Below the pieces are notes generated by a model that saw nothing but the letters and a program-made list of their open reading frames with translations, was not told where the DNA came from and ran no database searches. DNA of 25,650 bases, taken from contig VHZZ01010375.1 in assembly GCA_009801015.1 (NCBI GenBank), positions 29,135 to 54,784 on the forward strand, read 5' to 3'. Of this stretch, positions 9,513 through 21,217 are shown piece by piece; position 1 is the stretch's first letter; every line of letters starts with the position of its first letter. The stretch is from Silene noctiflora (lineage: Eukaryota; Streptophyta; Magnoliopsida; Caryophyllales; Caryophyllaceae). Made by a program: the position numbers and the translations under genes.

Positions 9513-10823
9513 ATTAGGGGTCAGCCGGTCAGGGGATGATATTCATCTGAGCAAAAAGGATAGGATGACGAGGAAGCATCAAATATGAAAAGAAGCCCTG
9601 ATCAAGAAATAAGCAAAGCAAAGCATCGTATTCCGTCTCTACTCTTAAGCGCGGTGATGCGTCGTCAATATTTGTTTTATCAACTTTTTAAAACAAATCA
9701 CAAAAAGGAGCATTAGGTGTAAAGCAATTGTTTACATTAGTATTATTAACGTATGGAGACCTGAAATTCAATTTCTTTTTCAAAATAGTAACAATTTTGA
9801 AGTTTGTTGCTTGTTGCTTGTTAAAAGGTTTACACGTAGGCTTGGAAAAACTTATCACGGAACATAAAAATGTTTATGACCTTTTTTTTTTGGTACATAA
9901 CATTTATCACCTTATAAAATTGTAACCTTGTGTCTTTCGCTCTTTTTCAACGATGAAAATTTCGACCATGCACAGACTCATTTTAAATTTGTCCATTTTA
10001 ATAAATACATAGTGTGACAAATCGCTAATTTTTATTGTATGTAATCGACTATTGGCTAAAGAAAATTCAAAACATTAGGTGATATATATACCTGACTCTT
10101 TCCACATTTCTAAATTTTTTAACAAAATACGTCACTACTAGAGGTATACCTTATCAATTACTCGTTTGTGGTTAATTAACTAGAGGAACAACTAAAATAA
10201 AGTCAACAAAATCATCTAACACATGGCCGGCTCTTCCAAATTTTCTAAGTCTAACAATGTACGTCACATGTTAGCGAAGTTAGACCCGGTAAAATTGACT
10301 GATCCAAAAAACCCGACTAGACAACCGAATTTAAGACTTGAACCCTACTATAACTCTATCTGAATATTTATTGTTATACATTAATTATTATTCATAAATA
10401 ACTTGATAATAATTAACCATAAAATGACCATAACCTGAAATAATTCAGCCCAACTCGAACTCTTACAGCTCGACCCGATTGGCTTGTTTGGCATGTCTAA
10501 ATGAAGGTATATTTACCATGTGTGTTCTTAGTAATAAGGTTACTTATATTAGAGGGGACAAGTTAGCAAGAAAGTCAAAGAAGTGGGCATAAGAAACAAG
10601 AAACCACTATAATAATTACTCCATAAAGTTGATAATAATGTATGTTAGTAAACTCCAATCTCCCAACAAATCAGGAGTCTAATCTTGCATTATCACTCCA
10701 TGATTATCTTTACTGTTTTGACTTACTGTCATTACATCATTAGGTACGAACAAAACAAAAATAGGAAAGCGTAACAAATTTAAACACGGTACTTTAATAT
10801 TCTTAGCGCAATCAGATCAACAT
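9513..10823. other. Intergenic spacer
   Basis: No gene supported. Around 10240-10500 there are GACCCGA-type phrases typical of decayed LTR retrotransposon sequence in plants, too degraded to outline. The 65-codon frame at 9728-9925 looks accidental. Confidence 0.4.
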
Positions 10824-10914
10824 CCGATCTTAGCTCAGTTGGTAGAGCGGAGGACTGTAGTAGGCTATCCTGTCAGCTATCCTTAGGTCACTGGTTCGAA
10901 TCCGGTAGGTCGGA
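10824..10914 (+). tRNA. trnY-GUA (nuclear): tRNA-Tyr (anticodon GTA) with an 18-nt intron
   Basis: Exon 1 is 10824-10860 (37 nt), the intron 10861-10878, exon 2 10879-10914 (36 nt). The acceptor stem is CCGATCT/AGGTCGG with one G-U pair, the D arm contains TAGCTCAGTTGGTAGAG (box A), and the T arm contains GGTTCGAATCC (box B). The anticodon GTA is at 10857-10859, and the intron begins one base 3' of the anticodon, the canonical position. All plant nuclear tRNA-Tyr genes carry such an intron, needed for pseudouridine formation in the anticodon. The discriminator base is A. CCA is absent, as in nuclear genes. Confidence 0.97.
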
Positions 10915-10919
10915 TTTTT
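10915..10919 (+). terminator. Pol III terminator of tRNA-Tyr
   Basis: TTTTT begins directly after the discriminator base. Confidence 0.9.
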
Positions 10920-11121
10920 CATCTCTTTTTGTTTTGTTGCATACTTATTTTTTCCATACATTGGTTCCTTTGTTTTCAAACAGTTTTATGATTTATGATA
11001 ATGTAACTACAGATTTTATGATGATGTATGATCAAACTCGATTCATTCAATTTTCGTGTGTAATGAGTGGATTTTTAAATAAGTTTTTTAAGTTTTTTGA
11101 GTATATACGAAGTATGCTTTA

Positions 11122-11669
11122 GGTGTTGTTTAACCTAACTTTAAAATTGTTTTTCTAACTAAAAAAGCAATAGTTAAAACACCCTAAATTAGGGTGGTTT
11201 AAAACTAAAGCGGCAATTTCTCATTTGTGACGGAAGGTATCCGTCACTTTGAGAAGACGGGTACCAAATTGTGAGACAAAAGACCCATGAGAGGAGAGAG
11301 GAAAGCAAGTGGAGGGGTGCCCCCACCTTTTGCTTTATTCGTTTTGTGAGTGGCATTACCCGTCACAAATACCGACCCGTCACAAGGGAGACGCTTTGAA
11401 CTAAAGCTGATAATTGACCCCCAAAGGTAAAAGTAGTAAATTACTACTTCTGCTTTTCAAATGATGATTCTACAAATAAGGCGGTTAATTAAATAAAAGG
11501 AAAAAAAAAAAGTTGGATAGAAGTAGTTAGGCCAAACATAGAATTTTTTAAGAAAACGGTTTTTACAAAAGTTTGGCCAAATAATAAATTTTGTTTGCAA
11601 AAAGTAGCTTGTTTATAAACTCCTTTTAAGAAAGAAAAACTCTTTTGCTAATCAAAGTCAAACAACGCC
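11122..11669. mobile_element. Tourist/PIF-Harbinger-like MITE (host of a nested insertion)
   Basis: Left end GGTGTTGTTTAAC and right end (reverse complement) GGCGTTGTTTGAC form inverted termini. The 3-bp flanks are TTA on both sides (11119-11121 and 11670-11672), the TWA duplication of PIF/Harbinger elements. After removing the inner insertion (11212-11398 plus one 9-bp copy) the element would be about 352 bp. No coding capacity. Confidence 0.65.
11212..11398. mobile_element. Short MULE-type MITE with 9-bp target duplication
   Basis: AACTAAAGC flanks the element exactly on both sides (11203-11211 and 11399-11407), a 9-bp target duplication typical of Mutator-like elements. The ends are inverted: TCTCATTTGTGACGG on the left and TCTCCCTTGTGACGG (reverse complement) on the right, within about 30 bp of imperfect TIR. 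The 187-bp body holds several GTGACGG/CCGTCAC words and no gene. Confidence 0.8.
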
Positions 11670-11702
11670 TTAATTAAAGATCCTAATCTAATTAATTAAT
11701 TT

Positions 11703-11777
11703 GAACTTTGAAAAGATAAAAAATTGAAACGAAGCTTTGAAAAGATAAAATATTGAAACAAAGCTTTGAAAAATAAG
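11703..11777. repeat. Three-unit tandem repeat, period about 29 bp
   Basis: AGCTTTGAAAAGATAAAATA-type units at 11703-11730, 11731-11759 and a partial unit at 11760-11777. Confidence 0.85.
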
Positions 11778-13470
11778 GGCTTTTTTAATATTGGAATGGA
11801 TTTTTTTGCTGAATTTTTTTGCTGGATTTACTCTATATGTATCAAAAATAGCGATAGTAAACTTTCATATTCTTACAATCGCTAAGAAGAAATTTGAGTA
11901 ACAGTTTTAATTAGTTCTATGACACTTCTATTATCTTTAATTTATTAGCTAACAAAATGTACACCCATGTATGTACAAACTTTTAAGTCACGTATTATTG
12001 AACAATATGATTTTGATGAAATTTGATTGAGATTGTTAAATGAATGGGATCAAAATGAAAAATATACATCTTCTTAATGATGGATTTTCTTTTATATTGA
12101 TAATACAATAGTTTTAAAATAAGACGGTTTAAGAATAAGACATATTCCATTTGTGAACGATTAGATTTATTTGCCGGAATAGCCTACGATGGTGTTGCTT
12201 TCACGAATGCATTTGCATGAAAAAAAAGGTAGAGAAATTAAAGTAGCAATGACTTATTGAGATGTTCCACATAGCAAACTCCATATTCATGTTGGAAAAA
12301 TCTCTTTTAAGGATCATCATATGTCAAAGTGTCAAACCATTATACTATTCCATATTTCCATACATAACAATACATAAAATTTAGTCGGTATGTTAACAAA
12401 TCCATAGCAATGCTTGATTTTGCCTTATTTCAAACCACATTAATTTGTTTTGGGTTCGTGTCGGGTTGCTTTTTGGAACGGTAGCTCTAAGGTGGTCAAC
12501 ACACACTCCATCAAATTAGAAAACCGAGTTAGTAACATTGCTCATAATCCATAAATACCCAAGTATAATCCATGTAAAAGAAGAAAAAAAATACGTTTAT
12601 CCTAAAATTTAAATAAGTGATACGATGACATGATACATTTCAATTCCCAATAATATTAGGGTATTAGCAATTTAGCATCAAGTTAATTTTGACTCAGCCG
12701 ACATCAACCACAAAAGGCATATCTAGGCTTACGTTGTCAATTAATTAGATTTGTTGTTAATGATAATTAACCTATCTTATTATCATCCACAATAATCCAA
12801 AAGGCAAGATCTTGAGTTACCATTTCAGAGATCTTTTTTATTTGGAGACCTTGGATGGTCCTCATTGTCGTCTGTAGAGCATATGGTGATAAACTGATAT
12901 TATATGATCCTAGGGCGTTTTGAGGATTCAAGCCAAGCCACTCTCATAATTCGAACTTGATACATCTGGTTAAGTTTACGCATTTCTTGGTATTATTATC
13001 ATGAACATGAATGAATGTTGTGGACTAGTAGGCCTGTTTATTACATTCGATTAATGTATTAATAGCTTATGTAAGATCGTATCACGTAGTGTTGAAAAAA
13101 CATACACCATGCATATGCGTTACTTGCCCAAGCAATTGATTGTCAAATGCAAGGGCATAAAAACTTCTGGTCATTTGATCAATTACAACTTCGGGGACCT
13201 TTGGAACTTTTACAAAAACTCGACTTGCTCTTTTCTCCTCAACCTTTTAGCTTGTCCGTTATACGCCAATCCCATATTAGATCACGCCTCTAGATGAATA
13301 CAATGGCTAGATTATTGGAATAAAACAGGAGGGCGAATCAAGTATTTCGTTACAAGAATGAGTTGTTTGACTACAAAGAGATAAAATAACAGGACTACGC
13401 AACAGCAGTTAATGGCCCAGGAAAGAATGAATACTGTCTAATTAAGTCCCAAAAATCCGGGGGTCATCTT
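11778..13470. other. Intergenic spacer downstream of the eight-exon gene
   Basis: AT-rich with no supported gene or RNA. The 62-codon frame at 13109-13297 has no recognisable features. The part next to 13470 should contain the 3' UTR and poly(A) site of the minus-strand gene that ends at 13471. Confidence 0.4.
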
Positions 13471-16400
13471 TTACTTCCACTTTAGGGATTGCCGTATCCC
13501 GGTATAAACAAGTCCTACCGATCGTCCGAGCAAGCTTACGAGGAAAAACGAGATGGCATTTCGAACCTGAGCGACAATGGTTTTAGCAACAGGCAGCGCA
13601 ATGTCAGTCAACTCAAGTACCAGGCTGAAGTAGTATCTCCTGTGCAACAAAGAGATTAAAAAAAACAGAAGCAATTAGAGAACATCTCATTCTCATGCAT
13701 TTGCTTACATTCTCATGATTCATGATTAATTTTCTGGTAGCTAATTCTCCATAATTACAGGTGAATTTTATCTGAATCAACCAGAGTTTGCTGAGCGAGA
13801 AAGTAACAAATATCAAAACAAGATGCTAGGAGGCTGCACGAAAATTATATGAGACCCTTTTACATGTGATACCAACCCCTTAACCATAAATTAAATAAGG
13901 AATAGATAGGTATTTTGTGAGTTGGTCTCACAGAAGTCACTGAGAAGAGACAATATATGAGATTTAAAACCATAATCTCTGTTTCTAAGGCTTAGCTTAA
14001 CGAGTAATCAAGATCCACTATCCAAGAACACCCATCATTTGTAGAATGTCTCTTTTCTGTTTCAGAAAAGACGAATTCATGATCAAATGCATTCTCTAGA
14101 CTCCAACCCATGTTCGATTAAACGTATCTACATGTGCGTGTGTCCTATCTCGGACTCGGCTATTTTGTATTACCTCAATCCAACTTTATTGTCCCCATTT
14201 GGATTCAGTGGTCAATTGATGTCGACTTTGACTATTATTTTCTCAAAATTTATGTTATCATGCTTAATTCATTAAAACAACAAGTCGACTTCATTTGACC
14301 ACGAAAGTAAAATGGTAACGATATAAATGGGATGGAGGAAGTACAAAAAAATCCTCTTGAATTTGAAGTTAAATGTCTCACACAGGTTGGCGAGGAAATG
14401 TGAAGGGGCTGAGTAGATTAGCCTCAAGGATCTAATGCCAATCAAATGCAAGATTACCAGATCCAGGACAGAATCACGAAAGGCACCTACATTAAGACTT
14501 AAGAGCTCCAAGAAAGAAAAAAAAATCAAAAAAAAACATGACATATCTCCCTTTTTCCCGTCACTCTTAAAAAGAAAGAGGAAAATCTAAAGAATGTGTT
14601 CCTAAATTTAGCTTTTCTTTCTCAGTCTTAACCTAAGTTGCATTTATATAACCAAGAGTCCAAGAGGCATGCAGAAAATACAGGACTTACCATCCTTTGA
14701 GGGCTCTAAGTTCTCTTGTGCGCTTTAGACTCAATGAGAAGGGACTGATGACAGCATAGCGCATAGAGGACTCCGACTTCACAGAATTCCTCAAAAAAAG
14801 TGTGCTCCACCACCTCAGACTTTCCTTGTTCTTATCAGATGACTCATGGTATGGTTCAAGTTTCAGTATCCGCAGGTCAAATCGATCCTCGTACATTAAC
14901 ACAATTTCTCCAAAATTACGGTGAATCCACTCACACATAGCTACCTTACACCATACATCCAAGGGCATAAAATCAGAAGGCAGAATGGAAATGTAAAGAC
15001 ACAACTGCAATTTATGTACATGAAATACATGCATGATGCATATTTAGTTACAAAAGTCTAACAAGTTTTATTAATCAAAGCAACTATTTTTATATTATCA
15101 TTTTAACAAAGTCGTAACCTTGTATACTAGTTAAAAGAATATAGGTCAACATCATTTGATCATCAAGGTCATCAAGGGCTATAGATGGGATATGGGGAGT
15201 AATACTGAAAGCGGAGAAGGAATGTGGCAACGGTAAGACAGAAATCAACGATACCTCATTTCTTAGTTTCTGCAGAGCTCTGGTCGACAGAGCACATAAA
15301 GACAATCCCAAGTTACTAATTTTCTCAGATACATCACTGTCCACCGATATAACCTCAAGATATGTGCTTGCTATAGCATCAGCTATTATGATGATCAAAT
15401 CTTCCAATATGGCGCTCCCATGTAAGGAAAACGCACTGTGATCATAGTAGCTACAATCCCTGAAATAGAAAGGCATATAAAAGTCAACATGGAATATATC
15501 TAAAAATAGGGGACGGAATGTCTCATTTGTGGTAACTAAGAGCCAAGAAATACAATCTTAACAACTTTTCAAAATGTTATCACCTCATTTTCTCTTCTTT
15601 TGACTTCCAGTTTTTACCATTGATAATTTTTACATATCAATACTATTGCTTGTAAGTGTTGCAACCCTTCTTACTTTTTTCTTGCCATATCTTGAATATT
15701 GCTGGCATTAAACCATTTTTTTAACATTTAACTTTTGATTTTTGGTGAGCGAAACTGAATTAAGTTGGGAGCAAATCAATTGGAAGAACATGATACTTAA
15801 GACATACCTACAGGAGCCATATCTGAAAAAGCTTATTAAACCTGCATAGAGTTCCATCTTGCCAGATTTTCTTATATTTCCTAAGATCATCTCGTCTCCT
15901 TTCAACTTATCTGACATATAAAATAAAAGCTCCTGGCAAAACATAGAGTAAAACAAACAAACAATTAAACTAAATGGGCCCCACTTAAACGTCAGATCAC
16001 AAAACTTCTTTAATTACCTTGTCAGGGCTGCAATTTTTTGTGTGAAACTCCTTGTCCATCCATGAGGAGAAAGTTGCTCTACAAGTCTTTATTAGAGCTA
16101 CCGAAAACAAATCCAGCCATTGGCCACTTTCCATAGCCTCTGATATATCTGGAATTTCATTAACCTGTTACGGCATTTCAGACAACTTTATAGGGGAAAG
16201 AAGAGATGGCAGTCGGTAAAACGTAAATCATGGTAGCGAAAGATGCCTAAACTACAGAAATCATCGTTAAAAAAGATAAGCAATGCACTTGAATTCCGAA
16301 GAGTATCAACATGTGGACATGAATCTCATAATCAGCTCCAATAAATGCCAATTCTTTATGTTTTCCTTATTTGGAGGTCTTCCGTTTTAGGTATATAAAA

Positions 16401-19400
16401 GTTACTTTTCCTTGTCATGTGCAGGTTGTTTTTTTGCTTTTTTCATTTCTTAATGCATATATCTTTTCTTTCCTTGGTCTTTGTGTCAAAAGCAAACGTA
16501 AAGGACTGACTGATCACGACTGAGGGAATATAATAGTAATAGGGCGATGTTCCATCAAAATAACAGGTATTTTAAGTAAAGACGACGATTCAATTCTTAG
16601 CTGGTGGAGTTCAGATGGTTAATCCATGGCTTCCACTTACTCCAGCGCTTTTTATGTAACTCGCACCAGCCATGTACTTTGACTAGTCAGCTTCTAACGA
16701 CCTCTTAAAACCAAGTAGAGGAAAAATTTCATTTGAACCAAGTTATGAGTTATGAACGAGGCTTTTAGTTCCCTAATTTTGAAGTCATATAAACATGAAT
16801 AAAAGTTCGCGAATTAAAACATCATCAAGAACTGCATTATTAACAACAAAAGGTAGACATGTAGAACCAAGCATGTACGAAACCCTCTAACCAATTTCAC
16901 TTGAAAATGGAAGGGTAATTAGAGATAGGATTCATAGGAGTGAACTTTTGTTGAATAGGCAGCATCCACAAACCCTTACCTTAAAACAAAAGACACCTTT
17001 CTAAAATCTGAAACATTTTTCGTAGGATAAATGACTTTGGTGCCTTGAGGGTTTGAGGCTTTGAGCTAATTCCATTTGGTATCATGAGATTTCACAAATT
17101 TCATATTGGTTGCTGGAGACGAGTGATTTTCCACTTAGATGACTGAAACGTATATAACTAATAATCCAAACACAAGTATTATTATGTAAATTATGTAAAA
17201 ACCACCCTGTATCTTATACAAAGTATAATGATAATTTGCATCTACATATATGATGGTTAAAATTCACTGATTACCGAAGTGAGAAATTTTGTGAAAACCT
17301 CATGTCACCAAAGTGAGAAACTGTTTAAACTTCAGATCACCAAAGGGGAATTAGTGAAAACAAAGGGCACCAAAGTGGAATTAGCACAAGCCTAAGGAAC
17401 CAAAGTATCTGATTGTCAAGGTGTCCTTAGCAATTTGTTTCAGCCCATTTCAGAATGCACAGTTCAAAAAATAAGCTCAGTCAGGATCATGCCAGTTTGC
17501 TCAGGAAAAGGAAAAAAAGATGTACACGTTAAAGATGGCAAACGACAAGAAGACACAATGATGCATTTCCAGCAATTAAAAAACAAGACTAAGTCAATAT
17601 TCCTCTGCATTAATCAGAAAATATCTATTGTTGCACATGCTGAGAAACATACTATTGCCTACCTCTTTCTCAAGTTGTTCAACAGAAGACAAAAGCAGCC
17701 TGAGTCTGGAACCAGGTTCAACAGCATATAAACTTAGTGGTCTCTTTGTACGATCAAAATCCGATTCATCAAAGCTCGTAATAACACCATTCTCAGAAGC
17801 AATAAGAGAATCTGTTATTTTTCCTTTTATGACACTCCAATTACGTCGACAACTAGTTTTGTCCCCCTCTTCAGTTGTACTGGAAAGCATGAAGGAAATA
17901 ATAAGTGCAAGAACAAATTGATATCTGAACAAATTAAAGACGGAATAAGACAACAACCGTGATCTAGAAGCCCCATAATCATCATTTATTCTCAAACGAG
18001 ACAGGCAAGTTATTTCTTGCGAGGCTGCTCCATTTGCCCACTAAACACAATAATACATTTAATCCGCAACCTTTATAATTGCATGTCTCCCAATTTCAAT
18101 ATGTGAGAGTCTAACGGAGACAAGTACTAAATTAATCATGTGTTTGACATTTACTTTGGAAACATAGATTTCAAGAGAAGTTAGCTCACCTACCAAAAAA
18201 GACAGGACTTTCGCGAAGCAGCAAAGAACTTGAACTTTTCTTTCGAGAGTTTAGATAAGATTTCTCAGACGGCAAAACTCCAGCCATATATGTAAGGAAT
18301 ACACTGGCAGTAAGAAGAACTTGGTCTATGACAGGAACCCAATCATAGGGAGCAGCACTTTCAAAATCTATCATAAGCCCCGAGCAGCTACACTTCATTG
18401 AAGATCCCCTTAAAGCAGAACTTGTGTTCGGACGTCTAGAAAAGGAAAGAGCTTTATACTTGCGGACTCTCCATAGAGGGACTGAAGAAAAGTGATAGTT
18501 TCTGCCATGTAAAAAGATTCAAACTCATCAAAATCTAAGTTTTGAGGTGTGTGTGTGTGTGCGCGCGCGTGCGCGCGTGTGTGTGCGTGTGTGTGTGTGC
18601 GTCTTTCCTACCATTAATAATGTAGATTGTTGATAGAAATTGTATCCAAAACTATGTACTTGGATTCAGCTAGTCAGCTGCAAGTAGCAATACCTCACGT
18701 CGATTTTGTGAAAAGGTTTCATACTTTGGGACTAAAATAACGAGACAGAGTGCTGTACCATGACAGAGTTTAGACTGTAGAGAAATGACACACAGCTAAA
18801 GCGAAGAGCCAAAGTGACATAGTTACATAGATACAAAGAGCTTTAAAATAATTACAACTACAGGGAGTCCAGTGGATATACAGATACAAGTCATACAACT
18901 AAAACACACTGAGATAATGAGATAGGATTATTGGACTCGAACTAAATACTAGATATCGAACTCACCATTTCAAATACAATTACTAAAGTTTTGAATTATA
19001 GAGAAATTGCAAGCAGTTGAGTTGGTATCTTATTAAAATTCAACAGAAGATTTCAACATCATACACATAGCCCTTTCATGTTATAAAATCTGACCACAGC
19101 AACAAAATGGGAACGAGTTATAACATTTCAAAGGTTAATTTCGACCGCATTTTGAGGCGGTATCGCCACATCTATGACACAACAGCCAAGATAACTATCC
19201 ATAACTGCCTTGTTCATACCTAATATCCCAGCCAAGTACCAGTCTGCCATCCTCTTCATCCTCAGCCAACACACAGGCATTCAACATTTCAACCACATTC
19301 AGTATCATGCTAGGGAATTCCAAATTAGCCCAGAAACATAGCAAACTCCCTAAAATAGCCAGGTCCAATCCAAACAGTTGAAAGATTATGGTGACCGCAT

Positions 19401-20100
19401 TTTGAGGTGGTATCCTTAACTGCCCTGTTTATACCTCAGTAACCTCACCCAACCAAGTACCAGTTTGTCATGCTATTCATCCTCGGCCAACATACAAGCA
19501 TTTAACCACATTCAGTCATTCACTATCACACTAGGGAGCTTCAAATTAGTCTAGAAACATAGCAAACTCCCCAAAATAGGCAGGTCCAATCCAAACAATG
19601 GATCAATTATGCTCAAACATGAAATGTTGTGACTTGTTGACATTTTCTTTTTCACCAGTCATATTGCAGAAGTAATCACGAAACATTACCCCCAATGCCT
19701 CAATGGCTCCCGCAAATTGCAAGGGGTCAGATGCACATAAGAAGTTGCAAGGGGTCAGATGCACATAAAAGAGCGTTTCCCAATGGCCCAAGAAGTAAGC
19801 ACCATAGTATACTCATAATAATCACAAATTCAAATATAGTGCTTCTAAAAACCATTATCAGTCAAAATATTATACACACTTGTTTCCTTAAGTCAAGGCC
19901 ACACCAACATAAATTAGCCATTTTTCCAATTAAACTCAGCAAATAAACAACAAAGTTAACATTTTTACATATATAAAACAGCTTTCTTACCTGGAATTTT
20001 TTGTGGGGTTTGAATTCTGAGGTTTAATCCAAGACCCATTTGAATAACTTCTTCCAAAATGCAGATTAAAATTGGATTGTAAAGTTGCACATTCAGCCAT
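13471..20100 (-). CDS. Eight-coding-exon gene, predicted 538-residue protein of unknown function, possibly plastid-targeted membrane protein
   Basis: Coding exons in order of translation: 20100-19991, 18435-18194, 18027-17663, 16164-16018, 15932-15808, 15459-15255, 14944-14691, 13639-13471. All splice sites chosen are GT-AG, the codon phases agree at every junction, and the sum is 1617 nt ending in TAA. The start ATG at 20100 (AAAAATGGCT) is the only in-frame Met near the beginning. The first 50 residues are rich in Ser, Asn and Arg with almost no acids, like an organelle transit peptide. Hydrophobic segments lie at about 69-91 (WVPVIDQVLLTASVFLTYM), 143-167 and 510-530 near the C-terminus, which ends YTGIRQSLKWK. 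Other notable parts are CEWIHRNFGEIVLMYEDRF and SMRYAVISPFSLSLKRTREL in exon 7. It reads like a conserved plant protein but I cannot name a family or function. The exon 2/3 junction is least certain: the acceptor that keeps the frame (GGAG at 18028) has a weaker tract than TTTAG 13 bp upstream. Confidence 0.8.
14173..14341. mobile_element. Stowaway-like MITE in the last intron
   Basis: About 60 bp of inverted similarity at the ends: the left runs from CCTCAATCC to GGTCAATTGATGTCGACTTTG, and the right, read in reverse complement, from CTTCCTCCATCCC to GGTCAAATGAAGTCGACTTG. TA flanks both sides (14171-14172 and 14342-14343). Total 169 bp, inside the intron 13640-14690. Confidence 0.72.
17033..17407. 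mobile_element. MITE-like element with repeated CACCAAAGTG units in an intron
   Basis: The left end GACTTTGGTGCCTTGAGG... and the reverse complement of the right end (TACTTTGGTTCCTTAGG...) are similar, and both continue to a CTAATTCCAYTTTGGT phrase. On the right arm CACCAAAGTG-like units recur about every 30-35 bp (near 17267, 17306, 17338 and 17369). It lies in the intron 16165-17662. Target duplications not resolved. Confidence 0.55.
18547..18602. repeat. 56-bp alternating GT/GC tract
   Basis: An uninterrupted run of alternating purine-pyrimidine dinucleotides (GT, GC, GT blocks). This is a microsatellite and a classic candidate for left-handed Z-DNA. It sits in the intron 18436-19990. Confidence 0.95.
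19143..19604. repeat. Diverged tandem duplication of about 240 bp in the long intron
   Basis: A unit beginning GACCGCATTTTGAGG starts at 19143 and again at 19393. Both copies continue through the matching phrases AAGTACCAG, CATCCTC, CCAACA, CCACATTCAGT and AAACATAGCAAACTCC, ending at AGGTCCAATCCAAACA. Small indels change the offset from 250 to about 221 bp by the end. Confidence 0.9.
19717..19768. repeat. Two-copy 24-bp repeat
   Basis: TTGCAAGGGGTCAGATGCAC plus ATAA at 19717-19740 and again at 19745-19768, separated by four bases. Confidence 0.95.
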
Positions 20101-20420
20101 TTTTAATGCAACTGCAATTCTACCCAAAATTGGATCAGCACATTCTGAGAGACTTGACCTGAATCTGTTGAAAATCAATCAGTAATCAGCAAAAGTTAAC
20201 ATTTTGAGTGGAACCCAGTAAATATTAGCAGAATTAGATACAAATAATGTAGATTTGAGGTTTTTTATGATAAGAAATTGAGCAAGAAATGTGTAAATTA
20301 CCAATTTGTATTGAATGTGCAGAAGAGTATATCTTTCTATTGATTTGCGGATTAGGAGTTTTTTTTATGAGAAAATGTAATTCTAAATTCAATATTCAGT
20401 CAAAGCGAATGCTTCAAAGA
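20101..20420 (-). other. Probable 5' UTR with an intron, upstream of the eight-exon gene
   Basis: Upstream of the start ATG, the minus strand shows an acceptor CAG at 20159-20161 and a matching donor GTAATT starting at 20301. This would join a leader exon (from about 20420 to 20302) to the first coding exon. The leader has no in-frame ATG and a stop in the joined frame, so it is probably untranslated. Confidence 0.6.
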
Positions 20421-20631
20421 TGGAGGGAGGGTTTTGGACCCCATTATTAATATCTTAAACTCTTCTATTGCAGGAAGTCCATTCATTCGGATTTTAAACA
20501 AACAAAGAAAAAAAAAAAAAAAAGTGGGTAAAATGATGTTTGGTCAACATATTAAAAAAAAAACACAAAAAATTTGGAGAAATGTCACACGGTCTTTCAG
20601 AAGACTTACGGTTAAAACCTACTTACAATAA

Positions 20632-20941
20632 GACCTCGTTTGATTGTCCACCCAATTCATGGGAATTCTAAAATCCCATGAATTGTGGTTTTTGGAGGTT
20701 GTTTGGTTACCATTTTTTATAAAATGGGGGAGTTTCAAACTCCATGGAGTTTACTCCCACATGATGGGGGAATTTAACTACCTACCTCCTTTATGTTCAT
20801 TGGAAACTCCTAAGAATCAAACTCCAGCATGAGCAACCAAACATATTATTGCAATTCATGTGAATTTCGATGTGGGAGTTAAATTCACGTGCATTACAAA
20901 TTAACACATCAATTTAATTCCTGGATGAACCAAACGAGGCC
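20632..20941. mobile_element. Tourist-like MITE, copy A (PIF/Harbinger)
   Basis: 310 bp with ends GACCTCGTTTGATTG and (reverse complement) GGCCTCGTTTGGTTC, flanked by TAA on both sides (20629-20631 and 20942-20944). The interior carries AATTCATGGGAATTCT and CCATGAATT palindromic phrases shared with copy B. No coding capacity; would depend on a PIF-type transposase. Confidence 0.85.
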
Positions 20942-21217
20942 TAAGTGGGTAGCTTTACTCAATTGAATTGTCAAAGAAGACTTGCGGTTAAAAAAATTAA
21001 ATTCATAAACGATATGTGATTTTTCAGCAAGTCTCACTTGTAATGGTCATATCAATCACAAACTTGCGACGGGTCAAATACTATCCAGGTGGACATGTGT
21101 AGAGACAAAACAAATTGATACTCCCTATACATTCTGTTTTGTCTTATCTACTCACATGGTTTACTAGCTGACTCATTGCAAATGATGAGAATCTGTGGTG
21201 ATTTGTACTTTAACTTA
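20942..21217. other. Spacer between two sibling MITEs
   Basis: No gene seen. AAGACTTRCGGTTAAA occurs both left of copy A (about 20602) and here (about 20979), so the MITE may have inserted into an older repeat. Confidence 0.4.

Noticed and set aside
14272..14544. 90-codon frame on the minus strand
   Set aside because: Lies within the last intron and partly within the Stowaway-like element; no splice support.
17594..17731. Overlapping plus-strand frames near 17435-17921
   Set aside because: They are the antisense of an intron and of the third coding exon of the minus-strand gene.
20869..20878. Perfect USE core TCCCACATCG (minus strand)
   Set aside because: It lies inside MITE copy A, is not conserved in copy B, and has no TATA box or snRNA downstream.
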